Source of the DNA: Ryuthela nishihirai
Lineage: Eukaryota > Arthropoda > Arachnida > Araneae > Heptathelidae
Length of the DNA: 64,000 nucleotides
NCBI GenBank assembly: GCA_038380435.1
Contig: JAWZYU010000034.1
Span: forward strand, 21,369,404-21,433,403
Direction: 5' to 3'
Of this stretch, positions 1 through 12,207 are shown one piece after another. Each line of letters opens with the position of its first letter. The first letter of the stretch is position 1. The position numbers and the translations under genes are program-made. A model generated the notes under the pieces. That model had not been told where the DNA came from. It saw only the letters and a program-made list of their open reading frames with translations, and searched no databases.

Positions 1-2216
1 AAATCATTTACAGCACTATCAGTATACAGCTTCCTCTTATCATAACTTAATGCAATATAAATGCTTGCCTCCCAATTACTTATCATACATCTGGGAAAAA
101 AATCCCCTGAAAAAATGGAATTACGCCCTCTGCCTCCAGAAAAAAGGGAAAGAGAAATTATATTGGGATCGATTGTAACGAGCTGTATGTAAAATTAAAA
201 CTTGTTGCATAAGGAATATCGTTTACTACATATTTTAAACAGTTGAACTAAATTAAGGATACGACCAAGCTTGTTAAAAATTTTCTACTACGGAATAATT
301 TGTAACTTAACCCCCTCTTCCCTCTCCCCTTATTTTTTTCTAGATCTGGGTTCCTTTGAGTAATAGGGCCAATCTATATTTAACAAAAACAATTTTATGC
401 AAAAATATCTTTCATTATACGAAAAAAAGATCCGAAGTTAGCACTTTAATGAAAATAGTTACTTCCGTATACATCAACAAAGCATTAGAGAGCTGGAAAA
501 TTGATGTTGCTAGGAGAGAGAAATAGGATTTTTTTTTATATCGCCACTGCATCTGCAGAATATTAAAGAAAAATCTCCAGTGTTGGAATAAATAAATAAT
601 GGAATAGTATTTTTATAACAAACATAACTGTATATTATATTTATACGTTAATTAATTTAGAAGTATAAATTTAGCAATTGTCTTCCTAAATTATGAGCTT
701 CAATCAAAATTGGCAAAGTTTCATTTAATTTCTGGGGTCCTAATTCATCTTGAATTTCTTTTTCCATTAAATCTCTACACTTTGACATGATAAAGCACAA
801 AATAGTAACTCTGACGAAAAGGGGTAAATATATATAATATAAACATTTGGAAAAACTAAACAGAACTGAGAAACAAGTAACCAAACTCAAAGGCTGAACT
901 ACAAGCTTTGTTGTGGCTCCTCTCCATGCTTTCATTGTACAGGAAACAAACTCTTTAGCCGGGACCTATTGTATACATCATCACAGCACTGCAGGTGGTA
1001 CAGGGTAACTTTTCCCTCTACACCGCCAGCAGCACGAGGAAACACACCTTGCTTTCCATCCCCCCATGAAGAGCTCCAAAAGTGTCCCAGCCGCTGAGCA
1101 GGCACGGAAATGTGTCGGGACAGATGCTGTCCCAGCCGCTGTGAAAAGGTTAACCCACTCTTCCCCCTTTGGTGATCTAATATGTTTTGAAATTTGTGAT
1201 GTAAGGAATTTATCTATATTTTCTTAGAAGTAATTGACTAAATCTCTTGTATCATCTGAGAACCAATGATTAAACAAAACATTGTTCAGTGTGGTATCAT
1301 ATTGTCAGAATTCAGAAAATTCATAAGTATGTTTCATGTATATTCTCTTGTAGAAAGATGCAAGTCTTAATGATACTAATACTAACCTTAGTTAGCAAAC
1401 ACAAATTATTATATCATAAAAGAAATTCTATGTGGAGGAAGGAAAAATCTGTAAAAAAAAATAAAAACGCTTCTTTTAAAAAAATTTTATAAAACAATTT
1501 TAAACTTGCCTCTGATCCTTTTTTTTCAGTTCTTTTAATTTTCTTCAGTTGCTATAATAGAAAACATTAATCAATAAAAAAAAAATAAATGAAAAAGATG
1601 TATTTTTTTTTTATCCATAACATTTTGCAACAGAGTAGTGCATTGACAATAAACATACTTATGACATACATTTTTAATCAAATTTAACTTTTTCTTACTT
1701 TTAGAAGTAATTTAAACTTCCTAAGACTATATTTAAAGTGACTTGGATTACTTTCCCCATATAATAAACTTTTTACATTTATACCTCTGCATATCCCAGT
1801 TAGTGATGACATGAAATGAATACAGCAAAATATAGAATCCAATTCTTTATGCATTAGAAGTTGCAATAAAGATACAGAATTACACAAATATTATAATTAC
1901 ACGATTACAGAATGGGCTTGACTGATTATCTAACTACATTAAAGAGTTACATGCTGACAAAACTATCAGACAAATTTTATGAAGCAATTTAATTGATAAA
2001 TAACATACTTAAATTTTATTCAAACAAAAGACATTCATCATTTTAATATTTGTTTTGATATCAAGGGTTTTGGAAGATATACATTAAATAAGCATAAAGG
2101 AAAAATTGTCATTAGCCAAGTGGAATCCAATCCACAATTACAATCATATAGATTTCCATGAATAACTCCATGGTATAATGCTTAAAGCCACTTAATATAA
2201 GAGATCTTGATCAGAG
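1..2216. other. AT-rich DNA without a recognised gene
   Basis: Poly(A)/poly(T) runs throughout. Near 62-180 and 302-355 are purine- and pyrimidine-rich patches with TCTAGATCTGGGTTCC, resembling ends of the ATCTAGAAAAAAA repeat family. A GC-richer patch at 1000-1160 repeats GTCCCAGCCGCTG twice. The open frames here have no recognisable protein content. Confidence 0.6.
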
Positions 2217-2288
2217 GTCAGTAGCTCAGTTGTCAGAGCACCTGACATGTTATCAGGAGGTCATGGGTTCAAACCCCACCTGGCCAAT
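2217..2288 (+). repeat. tRNA-like sequence (pseudogene or SINE head)
   Basis: A cloverleaf can be drawn: acceptor GGTCAGT with CCTGGCC (6 of 7 pairs), D arm GCTC/GAGC, anticodon stem CCTGA/TCAGG with loop CATGTTA, and T loop TTCAAAC. The A box TAGCTCAGTTG and B box GGTTCAAACCC match pol III promoter consensus. Position 33 is A instead of U, which argues against a working tRNA. It is more likely a tRNA pseudogene or a SINE head. Confidence 0.5.
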
Positions 2289-2454
2289 GACAATTTTTCT
2301 GCTGTACTTATGTAATGCACTACGAGTTCTTTACTTCTGGAAACTAACAGGATTAAATTGCAGTGAAGAAAATGCAGCTGTGACTAATTCGATACACATG
2401 AACCTTTGCAGCTCCTGTTTTCCCATAGTAAACACTGGATGACAATTGCCTTTG

Positions 2455-2700
2455 CTCAGTATTTAAATAAATTCAACAGTTACCACTGTATAATAATCAG
2501 AGGATATAATACCTCGATATGAGGTGTTGAGTTTTCAAGCAGAATCAGTTGCATTAATGATTAAATACTTTGATGATATATTATTCTATCAGCCTCTCTG
2601 TGTAATTCAGCCATCTTTGCATTAAACAAAGGTGACACCTATTACATAAAAATAGCAACTAAGCAATGATTTGTTACTGGCCTTATAGTTATAACATAAA
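2455..2700 (+). repeat. Dispersed repeat, inverted partner at 8570-8825
   Basis: About 250 bp here is found in opposite orientation at 8570-8825; shared blocks include AACTGTTGAATT-type and GGTGTTGAGTTTTC motifs. The two copies lie on either side of LTR copy L1. Class unknown. Confidence 0.6.
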
Positions 2701-3351
2701 TAGAAATTATCTATTATAATGACTATACAATTTCAGCATACAGCTCTATCTAATAATATCATATAACTAGTATAGGTAAACTGTCTAGCTTTATGGTTAC
2801 ATTAGCAGAACATCACATATTTGTTGACTTGAATGTTAAAGGGTCACATGATATTGAAAGTAGCTTACTTAGAACTGCTGACAGATAGTGTTTCAAGCAA
2901 AGTTCTACATCGTGCAAACAAATTTGGTGTGCTTTTTTTTTGAAGGAATGTCTGAAGAACCAGTTGTTGCCTGCTGTAAGGCTAATGAAAAGTCTGCAGT
3001 CTTTAGATGCTCTTGGCTACAAATTAACATATATATCTGGTATCATCAGAAGGGTATTCATCAGTCCAACTCTAATGGTCACTATAAGACAGGCCATATG
3101 TGAATTATGCATAAACTCCATATATTATACTTGCTGATTATTATTATTATTATCAGTATCTACTGCCTATGATGCTGGCTGATTCTGTAAGATGCTCTTA
3201 GCCATTGGTAGGTTCACAACTAATGTTTTAAGTGGACATTTAAAACAAATATACTCTTCTGTTAGTTTCCAGAATGTCAAAACTCAAATACTAAAAATTT
3301 AAAACAAAGTGATGCGTTTCATTAAACTCATGTCAGCTTTGTCGAGCATAT
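2701..3351. other. Unannotated AT-rich stretch
   Basis: Only a short (TTA)n microsatellite at 3138-3152 stands out. Two overlapping frames at 2888-3137 show no known family. Confidence 0.6.
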
Positions 3352-4107
3352 TGTGATGGTGCACCCATTCACTTTTACTTAACTAGTTTTACTTTATTTA
3401 CATTATATTTATCACTTTGGGGATTTATTTCATTTGGACTAATCACAATTCTTTCTTCCAAGCCATAGAAGGAGTTGCACATGCACAACTCTGACCTTTT
3501 GATTGTCAGTCGCTAATGCGAGTGTTAAGGACATGACCCCTCTTGCGTCATAGCTAGCGTACGATCATCAGATCATGCAAATGTTTTTCCTGGCATGCAA
3601 CAGACTCGTGCCGGATTGTACACTGCATGTATCTAAGTGGTGTGAAGTCACAAAGTTTAATTAGAATAGAGATGAGTTAATATGGAGTTAGGAAGGTGGT
3701 GAAGGAGGAAGATGTTAGTAGTCAGTTTTTATGAGTTGTATTTAAAGATGGAATACTTTTAGTTGCTCCGACTTTTGTATTCATCGGTTGAATTGGTGAG
3801 TCTTTGAATTTTCTGGAAATAAACTTTATTCTTTATATGAATATTTGACTTTTGCATTTTTTTCATCTTGTGCAACGATTAGTGATTTTGATCTAGATAT
3901 AACTGTAATTAAACTTGATTATCTTTTCTTGAATTTTTGTTCAATAAGTAATGCTATATACATAACGAACCCTATTTCAACTTTATTTGGCAAGTTAATA
4001 TTGCCTGGCACCTGATAAGCTATCAGGAGTTTGAATCTATTTTGGATCAGATAAAAGGTCCAACTTGAAAAAGTTATCTTGGAGAAAGAAATCTTTGGAG
4101 CATTACA
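3352..4107 (+). repeat. 5' LTR of copy L1
   Basis: 756 bp beginning TGTGATGG and ending CATTACA, repeated at 7714-8439. It contains an AATAAA motif in a GAAATAAACTT context near 3820, which could serve polyadenylation. The central part (3441-3785) is identical to the 3' LTR while both flanks are clearly diverged. Confidence 0.88.
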
Positions 4108-4122
4108 GAGTAGTAAAGAAAG

Positions 4123-4141
4123 TGGTGCCACAAACAGGGAC
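4123..4141 (+). promoter_or_regulatory. Primer-binding site of copy L1
   Basis: Fifteen bases after the 5' LTR the sequence TGGTGCCACAAACAGGGAC closely resembles the tRNA-Lys type primer site (TGGCGCC...AACAGGGAC) of reverse-transcribing elements. It would prime minus-strand DNA synthesis. Confidence 0.7.
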
Positions 4142-4508
4142 TGTATATATACATGTATAAATTTTATGTTATTTAATGTGATTGTCAAAGTTAACAAATT
4201 TTTGAGCTCATTAGTTACATGTACTAATCATAGATTTAATGGCGGTTTAAGCTGAAATTTTGTTGAGCAAGAAGCTTAACTTTTGTATTTGTCAGAGGTA
4301 CTGAAGTTTCAGCACAGTTATTGCTGACAGTCAAGATTTGTATTGTACGTATGCAAAGATTGGGTGTGTCTGGACACATGATAACTTTTTGATAAGCAAA
4401 TTTATTTGCAAGCTTACTACAGCTTTAGTATTGTATTGTTGTATAGCAGTACCTTTGAGCGCTGCTCAAGATAAAAAAAAGTTTCAAAATTTTTGCAGAT
4501 TGCTAAAC

Positions 4509-5357
4509 ATGTCTGCTGGTAAAATGCCCGATTCCGCCACAATGGCTCCCTCCTTAAAAAAGTAAAAGATAAGTTGCAGGATGTGATGAAAGAAGCAGAA
4601 GTGTTAATGAATCTGCTTAAAGATCCTCGGGAGAAAAGAGGAACAACAACAACCCCTAAAACTACTGACAATGCTACGTCAGTTCACGAACATATAAATT
4701 TTGAATGTAAAATTTCATCTTTTGTTCCGTCAGAAGCAAGTGATAGAACAGAGTATTATCAACCGTCTCAACGACAAGTTGCCAACCCATTTATTAATTG
4801 TAGTCCTCATGTTAATTGGCCTTTACCTGAGATAAGGTTTGACGGTTCGAAATGTCCATCATTGTTGGACATTTTTCAAGTCTATGGAAGAGCATTTCCA
4901 TTTACATGAAGTGCCTGGCAACAAAAAGGTAGTTCGTAGTATCTTTGTTTAATTGGATGTACTAAGCAATGGTGGAATAACACAGGATGTCGTCATGGAA
5001 TCAAGTTTTGGAAAGATTTTAAAAGCGAACTCTTGGAAATCCATCCAGCTTATAATGATTTCACACAGTTAGCTACAGAGGTTGCCACGGAGGTCTGACA
5101 GGAGCCTGTCAGTTTATATGCCACAATAGAAGGTCTGAGAGGATGGCAGGACCTCAGCAGAAAAACGACACAAACAGCCATGCCTTACCTGGGGCTCAAA
5201 CCCAGGTCCCGTAGATCAGTAGCCAAGCACGCTAACCACAGAATAAATATTTTTTGCTACAAATAAGAGAGAAACTTTCAGATGTAATTTTTGTGGCTGA
5301 CTAGGGCACATCGAGCAACATTGCTACAGAAAAAATGGCAATTCAGGAAACTTAAAT
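4509..5357 (+). pseudogene. Gag remnant of copy L1, disrupted by SINE-A
   Basis: The frame from ATG at 4509 encodes a Gag N-terminus ending near 4909 in a stop after a frame disturbance; the protein part reading IRFDGSK is shared with copy L2. Homology resumes in other frames (for example a Trp-Trp segment near 4970) up to about 5080. There a SINE-A replaces about 400 nt, and Gag resumes near 5270 with the start of the CCHC zinc knuckle. Gag would form the cytoplasmic particle and package element RNA. This copy is clearly non-functional. Confidence 0.75.
5081..5241 (-). mobile_element. SINE-A copy inside gag of L1
   Basis: tRNA-Ser-like head on the right (B box complement GGGCTCAAACCCAGG), body, and GCTTGC tail side truncated on the left. 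It marks a deletion of about 400 nt of gag. Confidence 0.8.
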
Positions 5358-5426
5358 TAGGATCTTTGAAGCGAGAGGCCAAAAGTTCATCAAGAAAAGC
5401 CCTCTCATGAGTTATGTCTTGCCACT

Positions 5427-5681
5427 GTGGGTACATGTTACATTACATATTATACATTACATACACATTTACCTTTCATTAAGCCTTGTCACGAAAAAAT
5501 CGAATTAATAGATCATAACGATACAGAAGCTGATCTTTCACGTCCAAATGAGCAAATTTTATATGATATTAATGACAATTGTGAATCAAAATTGCAGCCG
5601 CAGTCCAGTGAACTTTCTAATTTATCTTGTAGTCCAAAGCAAAATGTTCAGGAAGAAACTGAAAACTTTCTATTAGATTAA
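5427..5681 (+). pseudogene. Acidic post-gag frame of copy L1
   Basis: An 84-codon frame shares order and sequence with the frame after gag in copy L2 (42621-43046): CHEKIELIDHNDTEADL here matches CHEETKLIDRNDTEGDL there. Its function is unknown; it may be the eroded start of a lost pol or a Gag extension. No protease DTG/DSG motif is seen. Confidence 0.5.
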
Positions 5682-7701
5682 ATAATTTAAATTTAAAGAA
5701 GCAAGTTGATAATGAGATATGTGTTGAAATAGTGTTAAAGGAAAATAGTACAAAATTAGTTGATGAAAAAATTTTTAAAGGAAAATTTTAAAAGGAAAAT
5801 AGTGCTGAAATTGTTGATGAGAAAAATGTGGAATTGGAGGTTGTAAAGGAAAATAATGCTAATGAAGAACTATTAGCTAATGAGAAAAGCATCCCAGAAA
5901 TTGTTTAGAGTGCAAATAATCCTTATGAATCTAACAAGTTTAGAGGTTTTCAACTGTTGAAATGTCATTTAGAAACAGGCAACAATAAACCTGAAAAGCA
6001 CAAAGCCAGTCTCTTCAAAGACAAGCATGTAACAATGAGATGTCAATGAGATGACTCACAGTATGCAGAGCAACAACTGGCAATGAAGTAGTCAACATAG
6101 AATAGATGACGTCGCCAACGAGATCTTCGGAAATGCCTACACCTAGTTGTCAATTGACATGGGAAGGAAGTCACCTGGAAATGACTGGATGATGATTTAT
6201 TGCAACACAGTGCCAACAATGTGAATTTAAGTATATTATTATTCCTCCACTGTGGTACTAATGATTTATGATGTTTTATTTCTTATCTCTGGAATAGATG
6301 AATATGGAGAAGATTGAAGCAATATTTATTGTGATTTATACTTAGAGATTTTAAAATGTTTAATTTAGTGTTGAAACTTTAGAGTTTCAATATTTATTTT
6401 TTTTTGAAAAGCGAATTTACCATTCAAGGTAATGAGTATATAAATGTGAAGTGCATAGGATTTTTTTATGTATTTTGGTTTATCTGAAGTTCTAGTTGAA
6501 CCATAAGGAGTTGTCTTTACATGATTTCAAGTGCATTTATGCATTTTTTGTAGATTTTTTCGTTTTAGCTGACTGAAAGCTAAATTGAGTGTTGTAATTT
6601 AGAAATTATAAAATGTTTATGGATGTGAATGATGAAAATGAAAGAGAAATTAGTATGCAGTGAATATATAAGTTGTATTTTGAAGTGAATTTTTTGTGTG
6701 CAAAGTGTTTCCTTATGTAAAACATGAATGGAATTGTTATTGGATGAAATGTTAGCATTGTATTTAATAAATTATTGATACAGTTTTCCTTTACTCTTAG
6801 ATACGATGTATGTAAATATATTTAAATCTGTTCGGAGTCATCAATGATATTGATGCGTCAATGATGCATAATTATCGGGATGACAGTGGCAGTATTTGCT
6901 TGCATATATATGAGCTGACCATGATGTCTTGGAAGTTTTTGTATCTTCTTTGAGCTGTCCCCAATGATAATGACTAGTTTGACTGAGATGCCACTAGCAA
7001 AAATCCTTTGGGAGAGGGACATAAAAGCTCAATGAGAGTAGGTAATTAATACTATTTTTATTTCAGCTAGCTTGTGATTTATTGTGCTTAGGTGAAGTTT
7101 TAGAAGATGACTACACTCCCACTTGTTTGCAAAATGAATTTCTTAGTTTCGTGTATTTGCTTGTAGTTAGGAGGATTTAACTGAGTACCAATACCCATTT
7201 TTTTTATGGGTGGTAGGAGGAAGAAAATTAGATTTTGCGCATTTGAATTGTTAGGGGAATAAGCGGAAGTTATGTACCCCACTTGATTCATCTGTATTTA
7301 TATTCTGTGAAAGAGCAGAATTTGATGTAATTGAATTTTCTTCTTTAATCTTTTTAGAAGATAAGCAGATTTGGAGTTATATTAACAAGCTTTTTGTAAA
7401 CTATTTTGGAATTGTATCAGAATGTGATACTAGTTAGACCAATTAATACTAGTATGCAGTTAACTGCCACAGCCATTGGTATGTATTTACAATAGGTAGC
7501 TTTAGACTTTTTTTAGGAGGAATGGGTGGAGGTACCTTTTGTTGTGATGGAAGGTTGTGTCGATACGAGAGTCTTATCAAAATTTGTGTAAACATACTTT
7601 TACTTTATTTTATGTTCCACAATGTGTAAATGACATGAGAAGTGTCCTATTATTCTAAATTTGCTTGTCAAAATCTGTTAGGTCAAATTTTGACTCTCTT
7701 T

Positions 7702-7713
7702 GGGAGGGGGAGT
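7702..7713 (+). promoter_or_regulatory. Polypurine tract of copy L1
   Basis: The purine-rich run GGGAGGGGGAG directly precedes the TG of the 3' LTR, the expected position for the plus-strand primer. The same arrangement is seen before the LTR of copy L2 at 45002. Confidence 0.75.
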
Positions 7714-8439
7714 TGTGATGGTCCACCCCATTCACTTTTACTTAACCAGTTTTACTTTATTTACCTTATATTTATCATTTTGGGGATTTATTTCATTTGG
7801 ACCAATCACAATTCTTTCTTCCAAGCCATAGAAGGAGTTGCACATGCACAACTCTGACCTTTTGATTGTCAGTCGCTAATGCGAGTGTTAAGGACATGAC
7901 CCCTCTTGCGTCATAGCTAGCGTACGATCATCAGATCATGCAAATGTTTTTCCTGGCATGCAACAGACTCGTGCCGGATTGTACACTGCATGTATCTAAG
8001 TGGTGTGAAGTCACAAAGTTTAATTAGAATAGAGATGAGTTAATATGGAGTTAGGAAGGTGGTGAAGGAGGAAGATGTTAGTAGTCAGTTTTTATGAGTT
8101 GTATTTAAAGATGGAATACTTTTAGTTGCTCCGACTTTTGTATTCATCAGCTGAATTGGTGAGTCTTTGAATTTTCTGGAAATAAACTTTGTTCGTTATA
8201 TGAATATTTGACTTTTGCATTTTTTTCAACTTGAGCAACGATCTAGATATAACGGTTATTAAGCTTAACAATCTTTTTTGAATTCTTGCTCAATAAGTAA
8301 CACTATATACATAACGAACCCTATTTCAATTCTATTTGGCAAGCTAATATTACCTGGTGCCCAATAAGCTATCAGGATCTATTTTGGATTGGACAAAAGG
8401 TCCTACTTGAGAAAGTTTAATAATCTTTGGAGCATTACA
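7714..8439 (+). repeat. 3' LTR of copy L1
   Basis: 726 bp with the same ends as the 5' LTR, plus a short deletion of about 16 bp near 8240 relative to it. Its central block is identical to the 5' LTR and the ends differ by several percent or more. Confidence 0.88.
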
Positions 8440-8569
8440 ATAAGTCTGCTTAAACATGACATTACCTAAAGAGGTAAAAATATACATGCAAATGAGACTG
8501 GCAGTTCCACAGCAGCAGGTTCCATGTTGATGGGAGGGATGATATGTTGGCACCTCTCCAATTTCAAAT

Positions 8570-8825
8570 TTATGTTACAACCATAAGGCTAATAACAAAT
8601 TACTACTAAGTTGCTACTTATATGTAATAGGTGTCTCCTTTGTTAATGCAAAGATGACTAAATTACACAGAGAGTAACTGGTAGAATAACATATTATCAG
8701 AATATTTTATTGTTAATGCAGCTGATTCCAGTATGAAAACTCAACACCATACATTGAGGTATTATATCTCCTGATTATTATACAGTGTTAACTGTTGAAT
8801 TCATTCAAATATTAATCTTATATAC
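8570..8825 (-). repeat. Dispersed repeat, inverted partner of 2455-2700
   Basis: Reverse complement aligns along its length with 2455-2700 with moderate divergence. No coding potential and no recognised termini. Confidence 0.6.
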
Positions 8826-8853
8826 TGTGATTATTAGTCATTTTCTTACTATA

Positions 8854-8920
8854 CTGCTCACAAAAATTAGGGGATATTTCAAAATGAAACGAAGAAATAT
8901 CCCCTAATTTTTGTGAGCAG
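8854..8920. mobile_element. Minimal palindromic MITE
   Basis: A perfect 27-bp inverted repeat (8854-8880 and 8894-8920) starting CTGCTCACAAAAATTAGGGG flanks a 13-bp spacer. A TA precedes the left arm and a TGTA follows the right. The end sequence is of the type seen at Tc1/mariner termini, so this is probably a minimal non-autonomous derivative. Confidence 0.65.
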
Positions 8921-9065
8921 TGTATTTGCTCAGTTGTGCTCTTGTTGCAGTTCTCTATGTAGATGCATTTCTCATTCAATGTGGCCACATTTTTCCACTT
9001 GTCATCTGTCAGGTAACTCATATAGCCTGGGACATTGGTATGCTGTTCCACAGGCCCAGAACTGT

Positions 9066-9260
9066 AAAAAAAAAAGAGGGGACGGGGGAAAGAGACTGGA
9101 ATTCCATTGCAATATATTATTTTCCCCTCCGTTTTAGGTCTTTAAAAATTTCTTGAAATATGTTCGAAATATACATAACTTTAAGAATTTTTGGCCTCTA
9201 TTACCCCTTCCTAACATTCTTGGGACAGGGAGGGGGAGGACCCCACCCCTCACATCTGGC
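9066..9260 (+). repeat. Copy of G-rich dispersed repeat (TCCGTTTTA family)
   Basis: Contains a purine/G tract, then CTCCGTTTTAGGTCTTTAAA and ACATTCTTGGGAC blocks that recur at 30290-30500 and 53793-54010. It may be an end of a non-autonomous DNA element. Confidence 0.5.
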
Positions 9261-9910
9261 ACTGCTATTCCATCATGTGATGAGGCATCACTTTGTGGAT
9301 ATAGAACTTATACAGTGCTGGAAATGAAGTTTATCTTGGATTATATTGTGCAGTCAACTGGGACACCTTTGTGGCATGACATTCTATTCTCTGCATTGCA
9401 GAGGTTTGTCCACTGATCATGTTACAGACAACATATGGTATGTGGCTGAGTGCTCTATGCTCTTTTGATGTACACAACTGCTTCAGGGGGTAGTGGGGGT
9501 TGGGTGGGGGGATGTCTCCTATGTGCTGCTTTACCAAATACACACCCTTTTAAGAAATGTGAAATCTCCTGTATTGTCATCTATGATTAGTAGGGTGTTG
9601 ATCAATATTATTCCTGCAGTTCTTTCTTTGAAAAATAACTTTCAGTGCCTTATCATTGAAATAACTTTGTACCCTCTGCTCCTTTTTATGCAAAAGATTA
9701 TTGCTAGTTTCAAGAAAAGTCTGTTTAAAATGAAAAATTTAATCTTTCACAATATTTAGCTGTATTACACATCTAAAAAATTGTTCTTCAGATGGTAAAT
9801 TTTACAACCATTACCATAATCCAAGGTATATTGCCTCCTGTGAAATATTCTAATTTATTTTATTAGTGGATAAAACTGACCAAATAATGATTATAGATAA
9901 AAAAGAATAA
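9261..9910. other. Unannotated stretch
   Basis: Nothing recognisable; frames on both strands lack protein-like composition. Confidence 0.55.
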
Positions 9911-10117
9911 AAATAAATAAATAAATCTTCCCTCAAGCAGCTGCTTGCCACAGAGGTCTGACAGGAGCCTGACAGTTTATATGCCACAGTAGAAGATCTG
10001 AGAGGATGGCAGGACCTCAGCAGAAAAACGGCACATACATCCATGCCTTACCCAGGGTTCAAACCCAGGTCCCTTAGATCAGTAGCCAAGCGCGCTAACC
10101 ACTCGGCCATGGGATGG
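9911..10117 (-). mobile_element. SINE-A, full length
   Basis: In minus orientation: tRNA-like head CCATCCCATGGCCGAGTGGT (A box TGGCCGAGTGG), B box GGTTTGAACCC, conserved body, and 3' tail CAGCTGCTTGAGGG followed by (ATTT)n. Sits at the 5' side of a Penelope fragment. Confidence 0.85.
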
Positions 10118-10118
10118 A

Positions 10119-11810
10119 GAATATGATGCAAAAATTAATAATACACTTAAAGACTTAAAATGTGTACCATTAGAAAATAACCCCATAACCAAGGTATTTA
10201 GTAAATTAGGTGAATTAAAGAAGGACCCCTTTCTGCTCACTGGTATAACTACAAAATGTACACCCCCTATGTATCCCGATATACCCCAAATATTTGCCAA
10301 AATAAAATTTGCATAAAGAAAACAAATCCTTCCAACCACTAGCCAGTAAATGGAAATCTCCAACTTATAACTTAGAGAGGGCTTTGACTTTTTTCCTCTT
10401 ACTTTATGTTATGAAGCAGTTAATATAATCTGGCACACACAAGTAAGGGAGACCACGACCATTCATTCACTGGATGTCGTATCACTGTATCTCAATGCAC
10501 CACATATGGATGCAGCGATGCAGCTAAAAACTGAATGGTTGAGGCAGGCCGGGTCCATGGACCAGGAGTACTTTAGTGTTCATGAGGCCCTGGACTAGCC
10601 ACCAACTCTAATTGGTTTGTGGTCAAACAGTCATCCCTGGGTCCAGACCGAGCAGGTCCCTATTGGATCACCTTTGTCTGGACTCATGGCTGATGTTATA
10701 ATGTGACACATAGAGCAAACCGCTTTACAGCTAGCCATTTTGAAACCTTCCTATATATTTGTTATACCAATTACATGTTAATTCTTTGGGACCACTCCAT
10801 AGATGCATTACAAATCAAATTGAGACATTTAACAGTATACTCCTTACCATAAAAATTTTATGCATGAAAATTTACATGAAACCAAAATCAATGGAGAAAT
10901 ATCATTTTAGACATCCTTATTAAAAAGAAAATTCTTAAATGTAAGTTGGAGATTTATCAAAAACCAACTTTTATTCCAAATTTAATTCCCTTTACATCTG
11001 CTCACCTGATGACTTATAAAAAATTGACCTTATTACCATATTTTTTGAGAGCATATCAATATAGTACTCAAAAAATACGTTAAAAAAGGAATTGAAGTTT
11101 ATAAAATAGCAGAAGAAACAGGATAACTTAAAAAAATTAATATTGAGATTAAAAAGAAATGCAAAGTTTAAAAATAGGCAAGACTCTCAACCTAGACTAC
11201 CAACATTTACTATGAAATATGCACATAGTTTTCCATACACAACCAGAATTGCCAAAACTTTAAGTAATATACTAAAAACATATAAAATAAAATTACTGCA
11301 TACAGTACCAACTAGTATAAAAAATTAGTAATTAACGATAGGGATAAATTAGCACCTACAGGGAGAGTATACAAATATTCCAGATCCTAAAAATAAGTTA
11401 GAAGGTAGAAATAATTACATAAGAAAAACATATTGCACTTATGATTATGGTGACTACTTATGAGTAGTGTATGGCTGAACATGGGAGTGATATTAAGCAT
11501 AAAAAACTTAATACAGCACTCACACAAAGAATAGTTGACAAAAAGATTACAGTAAATAAAATTCAGTATAAACCAATAACATCACCTCCAACTAAGTTTC
11601 AATTTGCAATAATGAATCCATAATGATAAATTTGAATTACATAAAGACATGCTCTGCAATACTGAGGTTCCTACCCTGCCTGCAGCGTGGAATCTCCTGC
11701 TACACGAGTTGTGCAGACCGATATAAAGGGAGTAGAAGTATAAATATCAGCAGTTACCATCTCACTGCATTCATCCCAAGAATCGAAGATCCCAAGAACG
11801 AAGGGGGGCA
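10119..11810 (+). pseudogene. Penelope-like element, degenerate RT and GIY-YIG fragment
   Basis: Conceptual reading with several frameshifts and stops gives SPTYNLERAL near 10350, LDVVSLYLNAPHMDA near 10470 (RT motif A-like) and QVPIGSPLSGLMAD near 10650 (the IPxGSPLS RT motif of Penelope-like elements). A connector with TSAHLMTYKK follows near 11000, and an NNYIRKTY GIY-YIG-like start lies near 11410. The order RT, connector and C-terminal GIY-YIG endonuclease is the known Penelope layout. A SINE-A sits at its 5' side. Inactive. Confidence 0.7.
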
Positions 11811-12207
11811 GAATGTGTAGTAAACATGCTGGGAAGTCTTTTCAATGTTTAAAATTTTTAAGTTCTTTTATGGTTAAAAGTTTTAAATGCTCTTGAGGTC
11901 ATCATAACCGAATAATGACAACTGTTCTGGACTGGATCCCGAAATACAGGCTGATTATAATTTAACTAACAGTACCCAGAGTGCTGTTGAGAAGGATCTA
12001 CTCAACAGATCACAGTGAAAAGTGGTGGCTATCTTAATAAGAATGTGGGATAGAGAATTTGCGAATAAAAAAAAATTAGTACCACCAGGTGGTGTGTGTG
12101 TGCGCTAAAAATGTGGTAAAACATGTTAATTTCTTGTGACATTCCAGCCAATCACACATGAGAGTCACATGAGGCACACTATAAATGTGATATCTTCCCT
12201 GTAATTG

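Larger units (their letters stand above)
3352..8439 (+). mobile_element. Gag-only LTR retrotransposon, complete copy with two LTRs (copy L1)
   Basis: Two long direct repeats (3352-4107 and 7714-8439) start TGTGATGG and end CATTACA. They bracket an internal region of about 3.6 kb with a primer-binding site, a gag frame and a purine tract. I find no protease, reverse transcriptase, RNase H or integrase motifs in the roughly 2 kb after gag, and the second copy at 41.5-45.7 kb lacks them too. That makes the family a non-autonomous, gag-bearing element. A SINE-A insertion with an associated deletion has removed the middle of gag. No clean target-site duplication is visible (flanks CATAT and ATAAG). 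Confidence 0.85.

Noticed and set aside
2217..2288. Functional tRNA gene
   Set aside because: Cloverleaf is drawable but position 33 is A and one acceptor pair is broken; better called tRNA-like.
3352..8439. Endogenous retrovirus with envelope
   Set aside because: No transmembrane or signal-peptide-bearing frame and no pol; only gag is recognisable.
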